Below are positions 58,553 to 64,000 of a stretch of DNA of 64,000 nt, piece by piece (position 1 is the first letter of the stretch; the number at the start of each line of letters is the position of its first letter). The notes under the pieces were generated by a model, which searched no databases, was not told the DNA's origin, and saw only the letters and a list, made by a program, of their open reading frames with translations. Source of the DNA: AP-15 sp963796155 (GTDB taxonomy: Bacteria; Pseudomonadota; Alphaproteobacteria; ATCC43930; CGMCC-115725); contig CAWCKT010000016.1 in NCBI GenBank assembly GCA_963796155.1, forward strand, positions 78,266 through 142,265. Reading direction: 5' to 3'. The translations under genes and the position numbers were made by a program.

Positions 58553-59148
58553 GTGGCTTCCTCTGCCGCGTCGATAGACTGCCAACCGTCACGCAGGAGT
58601 TTTCGGCTCGCTCGGTCGAAAGCGAACCAGTTTCCCCCGTTCGTCGCCGGCTGGTCATAGCGGCGATCAATCGGCAGCCCGGCGAGGTGGCAATAGAGCA
58701 GCGTTCCGGTGCCCCCGTGACCGACAATCGCCACGTCGCCGTCGGCTGGAGTCTGCGACACGATCCGGTCAACGGCGCGCACGATCCGCGCCTGGGCATC
58801 GGCCGCCCGCTCCCAGCCGCGGACGCTTTCCTGCGGACGCGCATAAAACGCGTCGGCTGTCGCCTCGAATTCTTGCTTTGGTAGATAACCCGTCGCCGAT
58901 CGGTCATTTTCAGCAAGATCGTCGACGACGCTGTATCCGGCGAGGCTAAGCGCGTCGGCGAGCACTTCAGCCCCATCACGCGCTTTGCGCTCGCCGCTTG
59001 CGAAGATGCGACGCACCCCACTTGCCCACGGATGAGCGGTCATCTCGTGCATGCGCGCTCGGCCGCGCTCGTTGAGCGGCCAGTCGGAAACCGGCACGGC
59101 CGGATCAATCACGACATCCGGATGGGTGATGAAGAAAATCGTCGGCAC
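58549..59148 (-). CDS. Histidine phosphatase family protein with TH in place of RH
   Basis: 199 residues of the phosphoglycerate mutase fold. The usual N-terminal RHG triplet appears as FFITHPDVVIDP, so the catalytic His is kept but the preceding Arg is Thr. The second Arg lies in FASGERKARDGAEVL. The second His is in AIVGHGGTGTLL. Families with this THP start exist in alphaproteobacteria. The substrate is unknown. The stop overlaps the recombinase start by 4 bases. Confidence 0.87.
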   Translation of the reverse strand: MPTIFFITHPDVVIDPAVPVSDWPLNERGRARMHEMTAHPWASGVRRIFASGERKARDGAEVLADALSLAGYSVVDDLAENDRSATGYLPKQEFEATADAFYARPQESVRGWERAADAQARIVRAVDRIVSQTPADGDVAIVGHGGTGTLLYCHLAGLPIDRRYDQPATNGGNWFAFDRASRKLLRDGWQSIDAAEEAT

Positions 59149-59345
59149 CTAAATGATCCCTCGCGCGCGCCCGCGCGCCATCCCTCAGAGGATCATTATC
59201 ACACATAGGACGCTGGTATAGAGGTCGGAGCCGGTGCTTTCGCTGGTCTATCTTACATCGATACGGCAATGCCCCCGCCCGGCTCGAGATGTCAGGTTTT
59301 CGCTACCGGGTGGCCCAGTTTCCTCGATATCACGTTACATCTCCG

Positions 59346-59677
59346 GCAGCACCGGAGAGGGCGGTCTTCCTTGCGCTCAGCTGCGTCGCGCAGCAAACTC
59401 GTCCCGCAGCGGTTTTGTAATCGGCGGAGGGGAACATGCGCGTAGGATTCATCGGCCTCGGCATGATGGGCAAGGGCATGGCGGCCAATCTGCAGAAGGC
59501 CGGGCACGAGCTTGTCGTGCACGATCTCTCCCGCGCCGCGGCCGAGCCGTTCCTGGCGAAGGGTGCGGTCTGGGCCAATTCGCCGAAAGAGGTCGGGCAG
59601 CAGAGCGAAATCGTGTTCACGTCCCTGTCGAGCAGGTGGCGCACGTGCCCTACTATAGTCCGAGCTCGCGGATCTAA
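59346..59677 (+). pseudogene. Duplicated HIBADH gene head fused to an amidohydrolase tail
   Basis: 59346-59642 is about 98% identical to 61584-61896, covering the ribosome binding site and first 65 codons of an HIBADH-type gene (ATG 59436, GFIGLGMMGKGMAAN). A 16-bp deletion relative to the other copy breaks the frame after TSL. The sequence then passes directly into the last codons of an amidohydrolase (HVPYYSPSSRI, stop at 59675-59677). It is a recombination chimera, not a functional gene. Confidence 0.85.
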
Positions 59678-59824
59678 GAGCGGCGCGAGGTGTGGATCTG
59701 GACGGCGGTTCCCCAGATTGACGAGCGTTCGCAACTGAGACGGCGCGAGCAGCTCTCCCCGTATTCGCTCACGCCCGGCCCGGATAGCCAGGTTCTAAGC
59801 AGCTGCGACGTTTTGTTTTCAGGC

Positions 59825-59853
59825 TTGTCGAATGTGAAAGCAAACTGTAAAGT
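59825..59853 (+). promoter_or_regulatory. Candidate promoter of the RES toxin operon
   Basis: TTGTCG (59825-59830) and TAAAGT (59848-59853) are 17 bases apart, about 90 bases before the first ORF of the toxin-antitoxin run. Both boxes are reasonable sigma-70 matches in an AT-richer stretch. Confidence 0.4.
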
Positions 59854-59943
59854 GAGGCGACCTCTACCATATTTGGAGCGCGGTTCGGCCGCGCACGATG
59901 AGGCTGTAATGACCCCAGCTGCTGCTCGCATGGCATCGACGAC

Positions 59944-60264
59944 ATGATGGAGAATCCTCAAGCGCATTTCATCGCCCAGCGGAGCAGGCAGATCGAGAGT
60001 TTGTCAGTGCTTCCGGAGGCGCGACGAGCTGAGCATTTCCTGCTCCAGCAATTAGAGCCGGCGGTCCGTTCAGCTCGTCACGGCGCGAGATCGAAAATCA
60101 CCCACGACGATACAAGAAGGCTTGTGGATGACGCGAGGAAGCGTCTGATCCCGTTGCACGATGCTTTGGACGATTTGGATTCGCGAGGTGGCATCGGAAC
60201 ACGATCCCGCACCGGTTCGTTCCGGGGAGGCGGAAGGGCGGTCGCCGCGGTGCTTGGACGATAA
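59944..60264 (+). CDS. Small unknown ORF directly preceding the Xre antitoxin
   Basis: 106 residues, no recognised family. The first 80 residues have a helical, charged composition (AEHFLLQQLEPAVRSAR, DDTRRLVDDARKRLIPLHDALDDLD); the rest is Gly/Arg-rich. The stop is only 2 bases before the antitoxin ATG, which suggests co-translation. No good ribosome binding site precedes its own ATG. It could be a real third operon member, or the relic of an antitoxin or leader peptide. Confidence 0.45.
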   Translation: MMENPQAHFIAQRSRQIESLSVLPEARRAEHFLLQQLEPAVRSARHGARSKITHDDTRRLVDDARKRLIPLHDALDDLDSRGGIGTRSRTGSFRGGGRAVAAVLGR

Positions 60265-60266
60265 GC

Positions 60267-60605
60267 ATGGCCACCGCGGTCTCCAAAATTCTGGATGATT
60301 TGAGGGCGCGAGGTGCGTTGAAGGGCACTGACGTCGCAAATATCACTGCAGTATCGCCGGCCACTGTCTCACGCTGGACGGCTGGCAAGGCATTTCCACA
60401 TCCCAAAACTCAACTAGTAATTTCAGATCTTCGCTATGTTGTCGATCGGTTGGCGGAGTTTTACTCGCCAGATGAAACTCGCATTTGGCTATATTCAAAG
60501 CATCCGCTGCTGGAGGGAGAGCGAGCAATTGATCTGATCCATGCCGGTCGAACGGATGAAGTGCTGGCCGTCATCGAGAGTCTCGATCAGGGCACGTATA
60601 CCTGA
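60267..60605 (+). CDS. Xre/MbcA/ParS-type antitoxin (DUF2384)
   Basis: 112 residues. The N-terminal helix-turn-helix-like part (DVANITAVSPATVSRWTAGKAFPHP) and the C-terminal DUF2384 toxin-binding domain (DETRIWLYSKHPLLEGERAIDLI, ending VLAVIESLDQGTYT) match antitoxins of RES toxins. It would neutralise the toxin and repress its own operon. The RES gene starts 2 bases after its stop codon. Confidence 0.92.
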   Translation: MATAVSKILDDLRARGALKGTDVANITAVSPATVSRWTAGKAFPHPKTQLVISDLRYVVDRLAEFYSPDETRIWLYSKHPLLEGERAIDLIHAGRTDEVLAVIESLDQGTYT

Positions 60606-60607
60606 AC

Positions 60608-61159
60608 ATGATCGGCCGGCGGCCTGTCCATGATCGGAGTATCCTTGATTCGCTTGAGACGATCGATCCCGAGCGTTTTACCGGCAGAGTATGGCGAGTC
60701 ACCCGAAAGGGTCGGGATGCACTCCGCGGCTCTATCGCGAACGGGCGGTGGAGCCCGAGTGGCGGAGAATTCGAGGTCCTCTATACAAGCCTCGAACGCG
60801 ACGGCGCGCTCGCGGAGATCGGATATCGGCTCTCGCTGGAACCGGTCTGGCCGAGCCGGATCGAGCATGAGGTGCACCTCATCGAGGTCGAGACGGAGCG
60901 AACACTCAGGTTCGCCGATCTCGAGAGCCTGGCTCCTCTTGGGGTCGAGATCGCTCGCTATCACACCTTCGAATATCAGGCGACCCAAGCGATCGCCGCG
61001 GCGGCTTATTTTCTTGAGTTCGACAGCCTGATGGTACCCAGCGCTCGCTTCCAGTGCGCAAACCTTGTCATCTTTACGGAACGCGTCACCGAGTTGGTGT
61101 TAACGAAATCCGAAGCGGTCGACTGGGATGCCTGGCGAGGGCGGCGGATAGGCGAATAG
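60608..61159 (+). CDS. RES-domain toxin (NAD-degrading family)
   Basis: 183 residues. The RES domain is named for conserved Arg, Glu and Ser: here Arg in GRVWRVT, Glu in LYTSLERDGALAEIG and Ser in LMVPSARFQ are all present. Characterised RES toxins deplete NAD+. It lies directly after the cognate Xre/DUF2384 antitoxin, in the usual antitoxin-toxin order. The pair is inserted between two copies of a duplicated segment. Confidence 0.92.
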   Translation: MIGRRPVHDRSILDSLETIDPERFTGRVWRVTRKGRDALRGSIANGRWSPSGGEFEVLYTSLERDGALAEIGYRLSLEPVWPSRIEHEVHLIEVETERTLRFADLESLAPLGVEIARYHTFEYQATQAIAAAAYFLEFDSLMVPSARFQCANLVIFTERVTELVLTKSEAVDWDAWRGRRIGE

Positions 61160-61196
61160 CTATGCGAGTCGACTTGCGATTTTCGCCTGTCTAGGC

Positions 61197-61412
61197 GGCG
61201 AAGTCGTCTATGAAGGCGGCCGTTTCGCCCGGGTCGACCGCGACGCCGCGCTGCACGAATTGCACCAATCACTACAGCTTGCGTTGACCGACGACGAAGT
61301 CGAGCGGCGCCAGCTGTCGAAGACGCTCCTGCCCCATGTCTGGCGTTTCTACGACGGCTATTTCGACCCCGAGACCCACCCGCCCTATTGCCGATCGAGC
61401 TCGCGGGTGTAA
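61197..61412 (+). pseudogene. C-terminal remnant of a TRZ/ATZ-like amidohydrolase
   Basis: In frame it reads GEVVYEGGRFARVDRDAAL, then ERRQLSKTLLPHVWRFYDGYF and SSSRV stop. It is clearly homologous to the tail of the 52936-54477 amidohydrolase but diverged, so it comes from a paralogue. It starts abruptly 38 bases after the RES gene. About 440 N-terminal residues are lacking. The toxin genes appear to have replaced or interrupted its body. Confidence 0.8.
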
Positions 61413-61583
61413 GAGATCCCGGCCCGCGACTTTGTCGAACCGGCAGCCCTGCTATAGCCGGCGAAGGGCGAGATGGCGTCCGAAAATTCAAGACTTCCGC
61501 CGAATTTGCCCAAGCCGTTCCTGGCAATGGGCTGACGGCTTACCGAGAATTCCGATCGGAAATTATCTGCAAGCCCCTTACCC

Positions 61584-61896
61584 GCAGCACCGGAGAGGGC
61601 GGTCTTCCTTGCGCTCGGCTGCGTCGCGCAGCAAACTCGTCCCGCAGCGGTTTTGTAGTCGGCGGAGGGGAAGATGCGCGTCGGATTCATCGGCCTCGGC
61701 ATGATGGGCAAGGGCATGGCGGCCAATCTGCAGAAGGCCGGGCACGAGCTTGTCGTGCACGATCTCTCCCGCGCCGCGGCCGAGCCGTTCCTGGCGAAGG
61801 GTGCGGTCTGGGCCAATTCGCCAAAAGAGGTCGGGCAGCAGAGCGAAATCGTGTTCACGTCCCTGCCGGTGCCGGCCGATGTCGAGCAGGTGGCGC
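61584..61896 (+). repeat. Second copy of the 0.3-kb duplicated segment
   Basis: It matches 59346-59642 with about five mismatches and one 16-bp gap, and includes the upstream region and first codons of the intact HIBADH-type gene. The unit is in direct orientation, 2.2 kb apart. Confidence 0.92.
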
Positions 61897-62612
61897 TGGG
61901 GGCAAACGGGCTGATCGAGGGCATGCGCCCCGACGCCGCCCTCTTCGACATGTCGACCAATTCGGTGGCGATGGTGCGCAAGATCCACGCCGCCTTCGCC
62001 GAGAAGAACCTCTACATGCTCGATTCCCCGGTCAGCGGCGGCCCCTCGGGTGCCGCCAGCGGCAAGATGGCGATCTGGGTCGGCGGCGACGAGCAGATCT
62101 TCAACCGCTACAAGACCGTGCTCGACGCCATGGGCGACCAGGCGGCCTATATCGGCCCGATCGGCGCCGGCTCGATCGCCAAGCTCGTGCACAACTGCAC
62201 CAGTGCCGTTCTCGGGGTGGCGCTCGCCGAGGTCTTCACGATGGGCGTCAAGGCCGGGGTCGACCCGGTCGATTTGTGGGAGGCGGTGCGCCAGGGCGCC
62301 ACCGGCCGGGTGCGCACCTTCGACCGGCTCGGCCAGCGGTTCCTGACCGGCCAGCACGACCCGGCCGATTTCGCGCTGCGCCTGTTGCACAAGGACGTCG
62401 GTCTCGCGGTCGGTCTCGGACGCGAGGTCGGGGTGCCGATGCGCCTCGCCAATATGGCCTATGAGGAATTGACCGAAGCCATGAACCGCGGCTGGGGTGC
62501 GCGCAACAGCACCGTCGGCCAGCTGCTGCAGGTCGAACGGGCCGGCATCGAGCCGCTTGCCGCCGATCCCAAACGGATCGCCGCGGTGCTCGACGCCGAC
62601 AAAGAGAAGTAA
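61674..62612 (+). CDS. 3-hydroxyisobutyrate dehydrogenase-type NAD(P)-dependent oxidoreductase
   Basis: 312 residues. The N-terminal Rossmann motif is GFIGLGMMGKGMA, the substrate loop DSPVSGGPSGAASGK and the catalytic Lys lies in GSIAKLVHNC, all standard for beta-hydroxyacid dehydrogenases (HIBADH, tartronate semialdehyde reductase). GGAGGGG precedes the ATG by 4 bases. The first 65 codons are duplicated at 59436. Its neighbour upstream is an amidohydrolase remnant, so an amidohydrolase-HIBADH gene pair probably existed. Confidence 0.93.
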   Translation: MRVGFIGLGMMGKGMAANLQKAGHELVVHDLSRAAAEPFLAKGAVWANSPKEVGQQSEIVFTSLPVPADVEQVALGANGLIEGMRPDAALFDMSTNSVAMVRKIHAAFAEKNLYMLDSPVSGGPSGAASGKMAIWVGGDEQIFNRYKTVLDAMGDQAAYIGPIGAGSIAKLVHNCTSAVLGVALAEVFTMGVKAGVDPVDLWEAVRQGATGRVRTFDRLGQRFLTGQHDPADFALRLLHKDVGLAVGLGREVGVPMRLANMAYEELTEAMNRGWGARNSTVGQLLQVERAGIEPLAADPKRIAAVLDADKEK

Positions 62613-62862
62613 GCCGCGCCCGGCGAGGCGCCATTCTACAGCCCCGGGCCGGGAGCTTCTCCACGTGATAATCCGGTGTATTGCCGGGCAAATCAGCAGA
62701 TCTCATGAACGCGCTCGTCGACGCGGCTCGGTCTGTGCTTCGCCACTCCACGAACAACAACCTCCTGGCGAGGGCTCCGCAAGCGGTATAGTAGGGCTCG
62801 TGAGGGTCATGTAGGATGGCGGGACTGCGCGGGCGCTCACCACCAAGCAGGAGGGTCAAATC

Positions 62863-63984
62863 ATGGCGAATTACAGGGTTATATCATCGGACAATCACGT
62901 GTTTGAGCCGCCGGACCTGTGGGCGAGCAGAGCCAAACCGGCGTTCAAGGACCGGGTCCCACAGCTGGTCCGCGAGTATGATGGCGATTGGTGGTTCTGC
63001 AACGGCCACCGGGTGATCGGGCTGGCCGCCGGGACGCAGACCGGCATGCGATTCGAGGAGCCGGAAAAGTTGGTCCGCACTACCACTTTCGATAAGGTCC
63101 GGCGCGGCGGCTACGACCCCGGGGCGCACCTCACGGATATGGATGCCGATGGGGTCGATGTAAGTATTGTCTATCCCACGGTCGGTCTCTTGCTGTACAG
63201 CGTGCCGGACAGTGCGCTGCTGTCGGAGATTTTTAGGGGGTACAACGACTGGCTCGCCGAGTTCTGCGCCGGGGAGCCCAAGCGCCTCAAGGGCATCGCC
63301 ATGATCAACGTGGACGATGTGCCGGAGGGCGTCAAGGAGCTGCAGCGCTGTGCCAGGATGGGGCTGGCGGGCGGCATGATCACCGTCTATCCCCCCGAGG
63401 GGAAGGGGTACGACAATCCTATGTATGAGCCGCTGTGGGCGGCGGCCCAGGATCTGGACATTCCCGTTGGCATGCACATCGCGACCAACCGGCCGGGCCC
63501 AGGGCAGGATTTTGGGCTCGAGGACCGCAACCGCGTTCGCAACTCCTTCCTGGCCAACGCCGACCACTGGGTGCGGATGTCTCTTGCCGACATGATCTTC
63601 AGCGGCGTCTTCGAGCGCTATCCAAAACTCCAGGTGGGTACCGTGGAGCACGAACTGTCCTGGATTCCTCACTTCCTGAACCGCATCGACTACACCTACA
63701 CCCAACGCGTCCAGCAAGAGCGCTATCGGTTCAAGGAGGCCATGCTGCCCAGCGACTATTTCCACCGCAACGTGTTTGCGGGCTTCCAGGAAGATGACAT
63801 GGGCATACGCGACCGCCACATCATCGGTGTCGACAATCTCCTCTGGGGCTCAGACTATCCCCATGTCGAATCCACCTTCCCCAGAAGCCACCAGATCATC
63901 GAGGAGGTTCTGAAGGACTGCACCGAAGAGGAGAAGGCCAAGATCGCCGGAGGCAATGCTGCCAGGATCTATCGTCTCAACTAG
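62863..63984 (+). CDS. Amidohydrolase_2 family metal-dependent hydrolase
   Basis: 373 residues from ATG 62863, with AGGAGGG 7 bases upstream. VISSDNHVFEPPDLW gives a variant N-terminal metal motif (N-x-H). VSIVYPTVGLLLY, FRGYNDWLAEFC, VGMHIATNRPG with the metal His, TVEHELSWIPHFL and LLWGSDYPHVESTFPRSH with the catalytic Asp follow. It is a distant paralogue of the gene at 20581 and shares the same layout. The substrate is unknown. It lies downstream of the HIBADH-type gene with a 250-base gap. Confidence 0.91.
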   Translation: MANYRVISSDNHVFEPPDLWASRAKPAFKDRVPQLVREYDGDWWFCNGHRVIGLAAGTQTGMRFEEPEKLVRTTTFDKVRRGGYDPGAHLTDMDADGVDVSIVYPTVGLLLYSVPDSALLSEIFRGYNDWLAEFCAGEPKRLKGIAMINVDDVPEGVKELQRCARMGLAGGMITVYPPEGKGYDNPMYEPLWAAAQDLDIPVGMHIATNRPGPGQDFGLEDRNRVRNSFLANADHWVRMSLADMIFSGVFERYPKLQVGTVEHELSWIPHFLNRIDYTYTQRVQQERYRFKEAMLPSDYFHRNVFAGFQEDDMGIRDRHIIGVDNLLWGSDYPHVESTFPRSHQIIEEVLKDCTEEEKAKIAGGNAARIYRLN

Positions 63985-64000
63985 CTTCCTGTGGTCCTCC

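Noticed and set aside
59153..59198. AATGATCC ... GGATCATT inverted repeat upstream of the histidine phosphatase
   Set aside because: Arms are short and 30 bases apart with CG-repeat filler; could be chance.

Overview
The window looks like a chromosomal segment of a high-GC alphaproteobacterium, possibly Rhodospirillales-like or Hyphomicrobiales-like. The evidence is gene order: rpoD-dnaG-yqeY divergent from carAB-greA; trxB followed by a LysR gene; ubiG divergent from lysC with ptsP nearby; comF-grxC-nitrilase-DUF1178; a RodZ-like gene beside ispG. Class III cyclase/ATPase genes of the kind at the left edge are abundant in Bradyrhizobium-like genomes. No rRNA, CRISPR array or complete insertion sequence was seen, and no species can be named.

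Layout. 1-2.4 kb: a cyclase/ATPase/TPR regulator broken by four frameshifts and cut by the window edge, then a tRNA and a REP-like palindrome. 2.9-12.5 kb: core macromolecular synthesis and carbamoyl-phosphate genes. 12.7-18.1 kb: a probable cell-envelope block (Kdo hydroxylase, ELM1-like protein, double-domain PAP2 phosphatase, large unknown protein). 18.2-20.4 kb: trxB, lysR and a string of RNA hairpins ending in an intrinsic terminator. 20.6-28.4 kb: accessory metabolic genes (amidohydrolase, VOC, PsiE, RidA, retropepsin-like, CBS-BON, alpha/beta hydrolase, glutamine-synthetase-like, N-formylglutamate amidohydrolase, truncated isochorismatase). 28.5-32.6 kb: an acyl-CoA dehydrogenase and a complete RbsABC/FrcABC-type ABC importer. 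33.7-46.1 kb: mostly core genes (GT87, ispG, RodZ-like, ptsP, a nitronate monooxygenase-like gene, lysC, ubiG, DUF1178, Uma2, nitrilase, grxC, comF).

46.1-64 kb is a mosaic, accessory region. Intact genes (DUF1348, M20 peptidase, trmO, msrA, tRNA-Val, two amidohydrolases, SMP-30, histidine phosphatase, an HIBADH-type reductase) alternate with wrecks: GIY-YIG, DUF2325, a ModA-like N-terminus, a GT2 gene split by an exact 20-bp tandem duplication, a tyrosine recombinase missing its HxxR box, and fragments of amidohydrolase and HIBADH genes. A nearly identical 0.3-kb segment occurs at 59346-59642 and 61584-61896. Between the copies sits a RES-Xre toxin-antitoxin pair preceded by a tightly linked unknown ORF. 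A HEPN-like ORF lies next to the dead recombinase. This right-hand part is the most likely place for mobile or undescribed content.

The best candidates for something new are the serial-hairpin RNA at 20.2-20.4 kb, the three-ORF RES operon inside the duplication, the 20-bp duplication that switches off a glycosyltransferase frame, the envelope block with its unknown 646-residue protein, and an irregular tRNA beside tRNA-Val. Several frameshifts are one-base homopolymer changes, so sequencing error must be excluded before calling those genes dead.
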